Notes: a model not told the origin generated them from the letters alone. 16,739 bases of DNA from an uncultured Fenollaria sp. (GCF_946221515.1 NZ_CAMJVK010000032.1:1-16739); one strand, 5' to 3'; shown: positions 7,969 to 15,121, counted from the stretch's first letter. Numbers and translations: made by a program.

Positions 7969-7997
7969 ATTATAACATATGAGTAAAATTATTACAA
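7969..7997 (-). promoter_or_regulatory. promoter for the DUF1846 gene
   Basis: Minus strand TTGTAA (7997-7992), 17 bases, TATAAT (7974-7969) with TGT before it. The start point would fall at the GAGGTG ribosome site (7962-7957), so the leader would be only about ten bases. The sequence closely matches the region ahead of the large SLH gene. Confidence 0.6.
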
Positions 7998-8030
7998 TTA
8001 TTTTTTTGCTAATGGCTTAAGATTTTTGAG

Positions 8031-8099
8031 AATGGATTTGCCACTACTATGTAAATTGATTTGATACTCTTATGTAAATGGATTTGCCACCATAAAATA
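8031..8099. repeat. three tandem 23-bp imperfect direct repeats
   Basis: Units at 8031-8053, 8054-8076 and 8077-8099 each begin AAT(G/T)GATTTG. Units 1 and 3 share AATGGATTTGCCAC exactly, and units 1 and 2 share the ending TATGTA. They lie between the DUF1846 promoter and the SLH gene terminator. No ORF or strong hairpin is involved. They could be binding sites for a regulator or a transposase-end remnant; on the minus strand the core reads GTGGCAAATCCATT. Confidence 0.6.
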
Positions 8100-8116
8100 T
8101 GTTTTAAAATGCTAAC

Positions 8117-8153
8117 GCAAAAAAATCTTAGGACAAACGCCCTAAGATTTTTT
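8117..8153 (-). terminator. intrinsic terminator of the large SLH gene
   Basis: AAAAAATCTTAGG (8120-8132) pairs perfectly with CCTAAGATTTTTT (8141-8153) across an eight-base loop. The minus strand ends in a T run (8125-8119). It lies about 20 bases after the SLH gene stop and may also act in the plus direction. Confidence 0.85.
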
Positions 8154-8173
8154 CTATGGTTTATTTAATTGAT

Positions 8174-10387
8174 TTATTTGTAAATATAAATTTTGCTAAT
8201 ATATCCGCCACTGCTTGATATTATATCAGCTTTTAATCCTTCAACATATCTGCTGTCTGCATCTCTCAATTCGTAGAAATCCCTATAATATCCAGATACA
8301 TCAGTTTTTCTATCAATATAATAGTCGTTACCATTACTATCTGTTAAATCAATTGAATTGCTACTATTTTTTGACCAAATATATTTGATAGTTATACTTT
8401 TGTCATATCCATATCTACTATTATTTCTAAAGTCGCTTGGTTCTTTATCATACCAATTTATTAGTTTTGGTCTACCATTTTTATCGCTAACTTTGAAATA
8501 GTAAGAGTAGCCTTCTGTTATGCCTGTCATTGAAATGCTAGAATCTATAATATAATCTTTACTAGAGTAATTATCTGATACTTCTAAATAAGTACCTCCT
8601 TTTCTTGTTACTTTACCATAGATATAGTTATCATTATAGCTATATCCATTGTTATATCTTGAATCAATAACCATAATCTTCTTAATAACGTCTTTATCCT
8701 TTTCAAGAATAACCACTCTTGATCCTTCACCTATATCTCTTACTCTTACGCCACTTCTTGAGTCAAAGTTATCTGCTCTTAAATCGTAATCGTAGTAATA
8801 AGTTTCCCTGTCTCTATAACTATTTGTTGAATCCTTTGGATATAATTCTATTTGCCATTGGTCACGGCTTCTTCCTCTATCGTTATTTCTATATACGATG
8901 TATTCATTGTCAAAACCATCACGTACTTCGATGTAAGAAACTTCACTGTTATATCTAGCGTCTGTTTCGATTTCAACATATACTGAACCTAAATTACTTA
9001 ATTCAGTGAAAGTTAATTTGCGATCTCTAGAATATCTTCCAGAATTATATCTGCTGTCATAAATTTCATAATCAGTATCTCTGCTTGGTATTCTATAAGT
9101 GTTTTCTCTACCATTTAATGAAACTATAGTGATGTCTCTATAAGTTAATTTCTTTATATAACCCTTATAATCATCTGATGATGAAGTTACTTCAAGTGTT
9201 TTAACAATATTGTTGCGGATAGTTGCCTTAACTTGAGCGCCATTCTTAATATCTACTAAATCTCTAGTTCTGTTGTTCATAGTGATTGATGAACTTGAAT
9301 CAACTTTAAATACTCTTGAAACTTTGTTCTTATTATTATCTGTATAAGAAATCTTGATTTCTTTATTTGAGTTGTCAACATTTGTTACTTCACCTTCAAG
9401 GCTGAATTCTACTCCCTTTGCGTTGATTGACTTAGCTTGCATTACGCCAAGTGCTGTATTAGCTGTAACTGTAACGTCTTGTCCAACTAATAAGCTTGAG
9501 ATATTGCCAATGCTACCGTCAACTGTGATAACTGTTGATGCATCTACTGAGAATACCTTGCCATTAGCAGTGTTATCGTTTACTAGCATTATAGCTGTGA
9601 TGCCTGTTACAGAGATTTCTTTAATTGTACCTGTAACTACTGTTGGTGTTGGATTAACTGGTGTAACTGGGTTAATTGGATTAACTGGATTTACAGGATT
9701 TACTGGGTTTGTATTTTTTGCTTGATATTGAAGTGCTGCGTAAACCATCCTAGCAACTTGTTCTCTCTTAACTGCTTGTCTTGGATAGAAATATCCTTTT
9801 CCAGCGCCTTGTGGAGATATAACTCCTGCATCTATAAGTCCAGCTACATGAGCTCTTAAGTGTTCAGGAATATCTTTAACGTCCTTAAATGGAAGTGCAA
9901 TAACTGGATCAGTTGACTTAACTCCCATAGCCTTTGCAAAGTATTCTGCTAGATTAACTCTGCTTACTGCTTTGTCTGTTGTGAACATCTTGTTCTTCTT
10001 AGCTGCTTGAAGTGTCTTCATATCAACTACGCCCTTTGCTAAGCACTTAACAACATTATCTTGTGCCCACTTAGGAACGCCTAGTGCGACAACTTTGCTT
10101 TGCCAAACTTGTCTTGCAGCTACTAAGGCTTGATCATCGTATTGTGTAAGTATAGCTGCAAACCTCATTGCTTCTAAGAATGTGATATTCTTTCTTGGTT
10201 TAAATGTTCCATTAGGATAACCTGATATATATCCTTGATTACTCATCTCATTGATGTAAGTGTATGCCCAATGTGATGTAGGCACGTCTTTAAAAGTTTT
10301 TGCACTTGCTGTAGTCATAGGTATAAATGTAATACATAGCATAATAGCAAGTACTAAACTAAATACTCTTTTTAAGTTATTTTTCAT
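8174..10387 (-). CDS. secreted S-layer-homology (SLH) domain surface protein, Tyr/Arg/Asp-rich
   Basis: 737 residues from ATG 10387, chosen because AAGGAGC lies six bases upstream; an ATG 27 bases earlier lacks such a site. A signal peptide (about 1-29, KNNLKRVF basic end, hydrophobic core, ASA-KT) is followed by three SLH units: 31-82 (FKDVPTSHWAYTYINEM... GYPNGTFKP), about 107-156, and 165-222 (FKDV...GYFYPRQAVKREQVARM). These bind secondary cell-wall polymer. A P-V-N/P-I-N linker follows at about 227-248. The rest (250-737) is a series of beta-type units with recurring G-x-I/V...VD-S..I... patterns, unusually rich in Tyr, Arg, Asp and Ser. The tetrad (D/N)(S/A)RY recurs at about 444, 476, 575, 656 and 711, with DSRS at 542. 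I recognise no enzyme domain. It is probably a cell-wall-anchored structural or adhesive layer protein. Confidence 0.9.
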   Translation of the reverse strand: MKNNLKRVFSLVLAIMLCITFIPMTTASAKTFKDVPTSHWAYTYINEMSNQGYISGYPNGTFKPRKNITFLEAMRFAAILTQYDDQALVAARQVWQSKVVALGVPKWAQDNVVKCLAKGVVDMKTLQAAKKNKMFTTDKAVSRVNLAEYFAKAMGVKSTDPVIALPFKDVKDIPEHLRAHVAGLIDAGVISPQGAGKGYFYPRQAVKREQVARMVYAALQYQAKNTNPVNPVNPVNPINPVTPVNPTPTVVTGTIKEISVTGITAIMLVNDNTANGKVFSVDASTVITVDGSIGNISSLLVGQDVTVTANTALGVMQAKSINAKGVEFSLEGEVTNVDNSNKEIKISYTDNNKNKVSRVFKVDSSSSITMNNRTRDLVDIKNGAQVKATIRNNIVKTLEVTSSSDDYKGYIKKLTYRDITIVSLNGRENTYRIPSRDTDYEIYDSRYNSGRYSRDRKLTFTELSNLGSVYVEIETDARYNSEVSYIEVRDGFDNEYIVYRNNDRGRSRDQWQIELYPKDSTNSYRDRETYYYDYDLRADNFDSRSGVRVRDIGEGSRVVILEKDKDVIKKIMVIDSRYNNGYSYNDNYIYGKVTRKGGTYLEVSDNYSSKDYIIDSSISMTGITEGYSYYFKVSDKNGRPKLINWYDKEPSDFRNNSRYGYDKSITIKYIWSKNSSNSIDLTDSNGNDYYIDRKTDVSGYYRDFYELRDADSRYVEGLKADIISSSGGYISKIYIYK
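9644..9709 (-). repeat. 9-bp tandem repeat encoding a Pro-Val-Asn linker
   Basis: About seven degenerate 9-base units, read AAYCCNGTN on the minus strand, encode NPVNPVNPVNPINPVTPVNP between the SLH units and the beta-rich part of the surface protein. Proline at every third position makes a stiff, extended spacer. Copy number changes would alter its length without breaking the frame. Confidence 0.75.
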
Positions 10388-10411
10388 GTTTTTGCTCCTT
10401 TCATAACTAAT

Positions 10412-10435
10412 CATAAGTAATTACTACTTCTTATG
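10412..10435. other. inverted repeat in the leader of the large SLH gene
   Basis: CATAAG (10412-10417) and CTTATG (10430-10435), with nested AAGTA/TACTT, give two alternative short hairpins between the promoter and ribosome site of the SLH gene. It is weak and AT-rich. It could affect transcript stability or be chance. Confidence 0.3.
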
Positions 10436-10440
10436 TACTC

Positions 10441-10449
10441 ATTATAACA
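10441..10449 (-). promoter_or_regulatory. extended -10 promoter for the large SLH gene
   Basis: Minus strand TGTTATAAT. A TTGTAA box lies 23 bases further up (10475-10470), too far for a normal -35, so the TG extension probably carries recognition. The leader is about 50 bases. Confidence 0.6.
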
Positions 10450-10516
10450 TATAAAATATGAATAAATTATTACAATCTAGTTAAAAATCTGCCTTTATTA
10501 AGTAATTATCAATAAA

Positions 10517-10528
10517 AAAACGCGTTTT
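10517..10528. promoter_or_regulatory. palindrome between the divergent SLH genes
   Basis: AAAACGCGTTTT is a perfect 12-base palindrome in an otherwise AT-only stretch, placed between the promoters of the two divergent SLH-protein genes. A second, shorter inverted repeat, CTTAA-CATA-TTAAG, is at 10539-10552. Either could be an operator; no regulator is evident. Confidence 0.3.
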
Positions 10529-10566
10529 GTAACACGAACTTAACATATTAAGCCTTATATATGTAG

Positions 10567-10572
10567 TATAAT
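10567..10572 (+). promoter_or_regulatory. -10 box for the small SLH gene
   Basis: A perfect TATAAT lies 18 bases before ATG 10591. No convincing -35 and no TG extension are seen, so this promoter may be weak or need an activator. Confidence 0.4.
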
Positions 10573-10590
10573 ATAAGTGGAGTGGTATGC

Positions 10591-11193
10591 ATGAAGAAAA
10601 AAATTATGCTCTGCCTCTTCTTTGTCTTAATTATTTTTGCTAGTACAAATATATTTGCAACTAGTATAAACTCTAAGTACAAGAAGAGTGCCGAAGAGCT
10701 TAAGTCATACAATATAATACAAGGTGACTCATCGGGCGACTTGATGCTTGATAAGAATCTTAAGAGAGAGGATCTCATAGTTATACTATCGAGGCTTATG
10801 AATGATGAAGAAAGAGCGAAAAAGTATAGCTCCGAAACAAAGTTCACTGATCTTAAGAGTGCAAGCAAAGTCTACTTGCCTTACATCAACTGGGCTGTTT
10901 CGAACGGCTATATACATGGTGTAACGAAGGACAAGTTTGGCTACGGTGACTATGTAACTGTTAGGCAGTATCAAGCGATACTCTTGAGGATACTTGATTA
11001 TTCATCCGAGGCAAAAAAGTGGGACATGGTCTCTGACTATGCAGTGACTTATGGCCTTATGGATGGCCTTGATCTAAAGCCTGATGACTTTCTTAATCGT
11101 GGTGAGATGGCTTTGATGACGACTAACGCACTTAAGACTCCAAAGAAGGGCTCGACGCTCAGCCTATTAAAAGTATTAAACTTAAAGAAATAA
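10591..11193 (+). CDS. small secreted protein built of SLH-like units
   Basis: 200 residues from ATG 10591, with GGAG eight bases upstream; a GTG nine bases earlier overlaps that site and is unlikely. A signal peptide spans about 1-23 (MKKKIMLCLFFVLIIFA...FA-T). The mature protein holds three divergent SLH-like units: about 32-74 (AEELKSYNIIQGD...LKREDLIVILSRL), 80-134 (FTDLKSASKVYLPYINWAVSNGYIHG...VTVRQYQAILLRIL), and 140-186 (DYAVTYGLMDGL...LNRGEMALMTTNAL). The TRAE-type motif appears as KRED, VRQY and NRGE. There is no other domain, so it may cap or compete for wall-polymer sites, or act with a partner. It diverges from the large SLH gene, supporting a shared cell-surface role. The SLH call is good; the function is unknown. 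Confidence 0.85.
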   Translation: MKKKIMLCLFFVLIIFASTNIFATSINSKYKKSAEELKSYNIIQGDSSGDLMLDKNLKREDLIVILSRLMNDEERAKKYSSETKFTDLKSASKVYLPYINWAVSNGYIHGVTKDKFGYGDYVTVRQYQAILLRILDYSSEAKKWDMVSDYAVTYGLMDGLDLKPDDFLNRGEMALMTTNALKTPKKGSTLSLLKVLNLKK

Positions 11194-11219
11194 TAATAGA
11201 TAATTAAAACGATTCATAT

Positions 11220-11246
11220 GGTCAAGCATATAGCTTGGCCTTTTTT
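11220..11246 (+). terminator. intrinsic terminator of the small SLH gene
   Basis: GGTCAAGC (11220-11227) pairs with GCTTGGCC (11233-11240) over a five-base loop, with TTTTTT after. The stem resembles that of the degV terminator. Confidence 0.9.
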
Positions 11247-11253
11247 GATGCAT

Positions 11254-11288
11254 AAAAAAGAACAAGTGCTCGTATAAGTACTTGTTCT
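11254..11288 (-). terminator. intrinsic terminator of the FNT channel gene
   Basis: AGAACAAGT (11259-11267) pairs with ACTTGTTCT (11280-11288). The minus strand then reads TTTTTAT. It lies 16 bases beyond the FNT stop and next to the opposing terminator of the small SLH gene. Confidence 0.85.
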
Positions 11289-11304
11289 AATGCTATATAT
11301 TTAA

Positions 11305-12066
11305 TTAATCTTTATAAGCGTAGTAATACATAGTGATTAGCATCATGCCGCCTGCGATATTGCCAAGTGTAACTGGAAGTAAATTGTGAAACATTGCTGC
11401 CAGATTAAATGTGCCGCTGATCATCATGCCTATCGGCAAGTAAAACATATTGGCAACGCAGTGCTCGAAGCCTGCTATTACAAAGATTGCAACTGGAAAT
11501 GCTGATGCAAATACTTTTGCTGTTATCTCTTTACTTGCTGTACTCAGCCAAACTGACAAGCATACAAGCAAGTTACATCCAATGCCCTTTACAAAGAGCT
11601 CGAAAAAGCCTTGTGAAGTCTTCGCATTAAAGATGTTTACGAAGAGCTCCTTAGTTCCATCGGATAAGATATTTGAATAAAAAACTACACATGCAAATAG
11701 CAGCGCACCTATAAAATTATATAAATAAACTTTTGCCCAATTAATTATGAGTGAACCTGGCTTAATTTTTTTATCAAGTCTCGCTCCAAACATAAGTATA
11801 TTGCCTGTGAATAGCTCTGCTCCGCCAACTACTACGGCCACTATGCCGATGGTGAATGTTAGGCCAACTAGTATTCTTGTTATTTGCGGATTAAAGCCTT
11901 TACCAAGACTATTGACAATAGTCGATGCCGCTCCGCCCATCGCTATATACATGCCCGCTAGAACGCCTAAGAAGAACTGTGCTCTCGTCTTAAGCTTAGT
12001 CTTGTTGACCCCATTTGCCAAGGTCATAGACAGTATCTCTTTTGGGCTGAAATTTTCTTTTTCCAT
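11305..12066 (-). CDS. formate/nitrite transporter (FNT) family channel, FocA-like
   Basis: FNT proteins are pentameric inner-membrane channels for small monovalent anions (formate, nitrite, hydrosulfide, lactate). The 253 residues carry six membrane spans. Family marks are GGAELFTGN (81-89), central Lys K160 ahead of GCNLLVCLSVWL (163-174), and GFEHCVANMFYLPIG (199-213) with pore His H202. The wording is nearest to FocA, so formate export or import in a fermenting anaerobe is the best guess, but substrate is not fixed by sequence and no pyruvate-formate lyase is nearby. The start is ATG 12066 after AGGGGG. It lies 51 bases after ptsH on the same strand but has its own promoter, and the ptsH terminator lies between. 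Confidence 0.93.
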   Translation of the reverse strand: MEKENFSPKEILSMTLANGVNKTKLKTRAQFFLGVLAGMYIAMGGAASTIVNSLGKGFNPQITRILVGLTFTIGIVAVVVGGAELFTGNILMFGARLDKKIKPGSLIINWAKVYLYNFIGALLFACVVFYSNILSDGTKELFVNIFNAKTSQGFFELFVKGIGCNLLVCLSVWLSTASKEITAKVFASAFPVAIFVIAGFEHCVANMFYLPIGMMISGTFNLAAMFHNLLPVTLGNIAGGMMLITMYYYAYKD

Positions 12067-12067
12067 A

Positions 12068-12107
12068 ATAAAACCCCCTAGCTTATATTATACAAGCTAA
12101 GAGGTTT
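12068..12107 (-). terminator. intrinsic terminator of nagA-ptsI-ptsH, overlapping the FNT promoter and ribosome site
   Basis: The arms at 12107-12094 (AAACCTCTTAGCTT on the minus strand) and 12084-12071 (AAGCTAGGGGGTTT) pair over 14 bases with two G-U pairs, around a nine-base loop, and end in a T-rich tail. The downstream arm holds the FNT ribosome site (AGGGGG), and the loop holds the FNT -10. Read-through RNA would hide the ribosome site; RNA started at the FNT promoter lacks the upstream arm. Confidence 0.75.
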
Positions 12108-12115
12108 CTAGTCAA
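12087..12115 (-). promoter_or_regulatory. promoter for the FNT gene
   Basis: Minus strand TTGACT (12115-12110), 17 bases, TATAAT (12092-12087). It is near consensus and sits inside the ptsH terminator hairpin. TAGCTT/AAGCTA flank the -10 symmetrically and could also serve as an operator. Confidence 0.7.
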
Positions 12116-12117
12116 GA

Positions 12118-12375
12118 TTATAAATTTTCTTTTAAAAAGTCTTCGATCTTTTTCACTGCATCGTCTTCGTCTTCGCCTTCGATGATGAACTTAATTGCCT
12201 CGCCTTGCTTTGCTTGTAGGCCCATAAGTCCTAAAATCGATTTAGCGTTAACGCATTTGTCTCCCTTGGCAACTTTTACATCGCTCTTGATGGCTGCAAG
12301 TAGTTTAACAAGTAGACCAGCTGGTCTTGCGTGTATGCCTATAGGGTCTGTGATTGTGTATTCAAACTCTTTCAT
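12118..12375 (-). CDS. ptsH: phosphocarrier protein HPr
   Basis: HPr takes phosphate from EI at a histidine and passes it to sugar-specific EIIA domains. The 85-residue length is normal. GIHARPAG (13-20) has the catalytic H15. NAKSILGLMGL (43-53) holds S46, the site that HPr kinase/phosphorylase uses in Gram-positive bacteria to signal through CcpA, which suggests catabolite control here. The start is ATG 12375 with AGGAGG four to five bases upstream, overlapping the ptsI stop. It is the last gene of nagA-ptsI-ptsH. Confidence 0.97.
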   Translation of the reverse strand: MKEFEYTITDPIGIHARPAGLLVKLLAAIKSDVKVAKGDKCVNAKSILGLMGLQAKQGEAIKFIIEGEDEDDAVKKIEDFLKENL

Positions 12376-12384
12376 TTTGTCCTC

Positions 12385-14007
12385 CTATGAATTTATTATT
12401 CTATCCTTTAGTTCAAGTATCTGTCCTGGATTGACAGACAGCTTATCAAATTTATTCTTTACGTAAAACTCAGTTAAGTCTGGGTCGCTTCCAAGCTCAC
12501 CGCAGACACTGATCTTAACGCCATTTTTCTTTGCATTTTCACAAGTCAGCTCCATAAGTCTAAGTATCGCCTTGTGATGAATGTCTCTGTGTCTTGCTAT
12601 CTTTTCATTTTGTCTATCAACAGCAAGTGTGTATTGAGTCAAATCGTTCGTACCTATACTAAAGAAGCTTACTTCCTTCGCTAGATCATCGCTGATAATG
12701 GCCGCCGCCGGTGTCTCAATCATGATACCAATTTCGATCTCTTCGTTGAACGGAATATCTTTTTCTCTTAGCTCATTAAATATTTCTTTGATAAGCTCTT
12801 TTGCTTTTTTCACTTCCCAAAGATCATTTATCATAGGAAGCATAATTTTTATATTGCCGTAATGAGACGCTCTAATTATGGCTCTGAGCTGAGCCTTAAA
12901 TAATTCTTCGTCGTCAAGACATATCCTTATCGCTCTATAGCCAAGGGCTGGATTTTCTTCTTCAGGTAGATTTAGGTAATCAACCTTCTTATCCGCGCCT
13001 ATATCAAAGGTCCTTACTATGACTTCTTTGCCTTCCATCGCCTCAGCCACATATTTATACTCTTTAAATTGCTCTTCTTCAGTCGGAAGCGAGTCTCTGC
13101 CAAGATATAAAAATTCAGTTCTAAATAGGCCTATGCCCTCTGCGCCATTCTTTAAAGCAAGCGGTAAGTCCTTTGAATTACCGATGTTTGCGTAAACACT
13201 TATATGCGTTCCGTCCTTGCTAATAGCTTTGGCTGTCTTTAATTTTTCTAGCTCTAATTTTCTTTTTTCTTCTTTTTCTATTCTTTCCTTAACATCTTTT
13301 AGTAATTTTTCATCTGGATTAATGATTAATTCGCCTTCATACGCATCGAGGATGGCCGTCTTGCCATCGATGGACTTATCAAAGGCGTTATCAAGGTTCA
13401 CAAGCGACGCTATATTCATAGACTTGGCAAGTATCGCTGTATGTGATTGCGTCGAGCCTTTCACTGTGACTATGGCAAGCAGTTTTTCCTTGTCAATGTT
13501 AAGCGTTTGACTTGGCAAAAGATCTTCTGCATATAAAATTACTTTTTCATCAAAATCGTCATCGAAAGCATTTTTAATACCTAAGATGTTTTTGATAAGT
13601 CTTTGAGAAATGTCTTTGATGTCCTTTGCTCTTTGGCTGAAGTATTCATCGTCCATACTGTTAAAAATCATGTAGAATTTTTCTTCAGCAAGGCTAACGG
13701 CGTAAGCGACATTATCTTTTTCTTCATTAATGTTTCTTCTAATTTCGTCTTGGTACTCGATATCATCAAGCATCATCTTGTGTACTTCGAAGATTTGCGC
13801 CTCTTCTTCGCCCGCGTCCATCTTTGCTTTTTCGAATAATTTATCAAGCTCATCAATTGATTTTTTTAATGCCGCATCTAATTTATTGATTTCACTAGCT
13901 GTATCAATAATTTTATCCTTGCTGATATTAATTTTTTCATCAGCAAAAACTTTTATTTTGCCTAAGACAAGACCTTTATTTGCTATAGTTCCTTTAATTG
14001 TTTTCAT
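12385..14007 (-). CDS. ptsI: phosphoenolpyruvate-protein phosphotransferase (PTS enzyme I)
   Basis: EI moves phosphate from PEP to HPr. The start is taken as ATG 14007 after AGGTGA, not the GTG nine bases earlier. This puts the active histidine at H189 (GSTQSHTAILAK), the same number as in E. coli. It has the N-terminal swivelling domain, then the PEP-binding barrel with GIGLFRTEFLYLGRD, GIMIETPAAA, FFSIGTNDLTQYTLAVDRQN and SVCGELGSDP (the active-site Cys segment). The protein is 540 residues against about 570 in most EI. It ends soon after LSVNPGQILELKDRI, so the usual last 30 or so residues are absent. It overlaps the nagA end by 14 bases and lies nine bases before ptsH, a tightly coupled operon. 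Confidence 0.96.
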   Translation of the reverse strand: MKTIKGTIANKGLVLGKIKVFADEKINISKDKIIDTASEINKLDAALKKSIDELDKLFEKAKMDAGEEEAQIFEVHKMMLDDIEYQDEIRRNINEEKDNVAYAVSLAEEKFYMIFNSMDDEYFSQRAKDIKDISQRLIKNILGIKNAFDDDFDEKVILYAEDLLPSQTLNIDKEKLLAIVTVKGSTQSHTAILAKSMNIASLVNLDNAFDKSIDGKTAILDAYEGELIINPDEKLLKDVKERIEKEEKRKLELEKLKTAKAISKDGTHISVYANIGNSKDLPLALKNGAEGIGLFRTEFLYLGRDSLPTEEEQFKEYKYVAEAMEGKEVIVRTFDIGADKKVDYLNLPEEENPALGYRAIRICLDDEELFKAQLRAIIRASHYGNIKIMLPMINDLWEVKKAKELIKEIFNELREKDIPFNEEIEIGIMIETPAAAIISDDLAKEVSFFSIGTNDLTQYTLAVDRQNEKIARHRDIHHKAILRLMELTCENAKKNGVKISVCGELGSDPDLTEFYVKNKFDKLSVNPGQILELKDRIINS

Positions 14008-15121
14008 TAAGTTCACCTATTTTTTTGCCTCTAATATATACATCTATTATGTTTAAATCTTTATCAACTACAACAAAGTTAGCGTATTTACCTACTCTTA
14101 TGCTTCCATATTTATCATAGATACCAGCTTCTTTGGCTGAGTTAACAGCCGCGGATCTAACAAGTGATTCGAATGGAATGCCGATTGAGTAAGCATATCT
14201 AATGCAGTCAAATAAATTACTTGCGCTGCCAGCTATAGTTCCTGACTCAAGTGTAGCCTTCTTGCCCTTGACGTAAACGTCTTGACCGCCTAGGCTGTAC
14301 TTACCATCTGATAAGCCTGTCGCCATCATCGAGTCGGATACTAAGATAACTCTGTCATCACCAAACATTGCATATATCATCCTTATTACTGATGGATGTA
14401 TATGAACGCCATCTGTTATGAGCTCAACCATGACCTCAGGGCTGTCAAAGGCTGCTCCGCACACACCAGGGCTTCTGTGTTTGATATCATTAAGTGCATT
14501 GAATAAATGTGTTACTGATTTTGCTCCTAGATCAAAGGCTTCAAGTGCCGCACTATAATCACAATCAGTGTGACCTATGGATATAACGACCTCATCAGCT
14601 CTTTCTTTGATAAAGTCCTTCGCTCCATCTACTTCAGGCGCTATAGTCACCTTTTTAATTCTATTATTAGAAAGCTTTTGATACTTGTCAAAATTTTCAA
14701 GGCTCGGCAAAGCTAAGTACTTAGGGTTTTGTGCACCAATCTTGTCCTTGGATATATATGGTCCTTCCATGTGCACGCCAATAAACTCAGCGCCCTTAGT
14801 TCCATCGTATTCGCCGATTGCTTTGAATATCCTTTCAAGCTCATCATCTGCCAATGTCATAGTCGCTGGTATGACTTGTGTCACGCCATTTTGCGCTTCG
14901 TACTCGCATATTGCTTCTATAGACTCTTTAGTCCCATCGCAAAGGTCCTTACCCACTGCTCCATGGAAATGTATGTCAGTAAGTCCTGGAATGATGTAAG
15001 CATCTGAATAATCTTTCACGACATCGTCATTACTATAAACAGTGAAGATCTCTCCACTCACAGCAATGTCTCTTCGAATAAATTTACCGTCGCAGTAAAC
15101 GTTAGCTCCTTGTATAAGCAT
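13994..15121 (-). CDS. nagA: N-acetylglucosamine-6-phosphate deacetylase
   Basis: NagA hydrolyses GlcNAc-6-P to glucosamine-6-P and acetate, the first cytosolic step after PTS import of GlcNAc and also a step in recycling cell-wall amino sugar. The 375 residues are typical. Amidohydrolase marks are PGLTDIHFHG (45-54, H51/H53), HMEGPYIS (117-124, E119), SIGHTD (181-186, H184), THLFNAL (204-210, H205), DGVHIHP (237-243) and the catalytic Asp in LVSDSM (260-265, D263). The start is ATG 15121 after AGGGGGTG. It is the first gene of nagA-ptsI-ptsH and diverges from nagE, which supplies its substrate. No nagB lies in the window. Confidence 0.97.
   Translation of the reverse strand: MLIQGANVYCDGKFIRRDIAVSGEIFTVYSNDDVVKDYSDAYIIPGLTDIHFHGAVGKDLCDGTKESIEAICEYEAQNGVTQVIPATMTLADDELERIFKAIGEYDGTKGAEFIGVHMEGPYISKDKIGAQNPKYLALPSLENFDKYQKLSNNRIKKVTIAPEVDGAKDFIKERADEVVISIGHTDCDYSAALEAFDLGAKSVTHLFNALNDIKHRSPGVCGAAFDSPEVMVELITDGVHIHPSVIRMIYAMFGDDRVILVSDSMMATGLSDGKYSLGGQDVYVKGKKATLESGTIAGSASNLFDCIRYAYSIGIPFESLVRSAAVNSAKEAGIYDKYGSIRVGKYANFVVVDKDLNIIDVYIRGKKIGELNENN

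Noticed and set aside
8031..8099. CRISPR array
   Set aside because: Only three units, directly adjacent with no unique spacers, imperfect repeats and no cas gene nearby.
9354..9725. Plus-strand frame with a Gly-Leu-Thr-rich end opposite the surface protein linker
   Set aside because: Its repeats are just the complement of the P-V-N linker codons; no start signal.
10548..10868. 106-codon minus-strand frame over the start of the small SLH gene
   Set aside because: It is antisense to a well-supported secreted protein, has no ribosome site of note and gives no recognisable domain.
14685..15007. Two overlapping plus-strand frames inside nagA
   Set aside because: Both are opposite the nagA catalytic region, overlap each other in different frames, and lack start signals.
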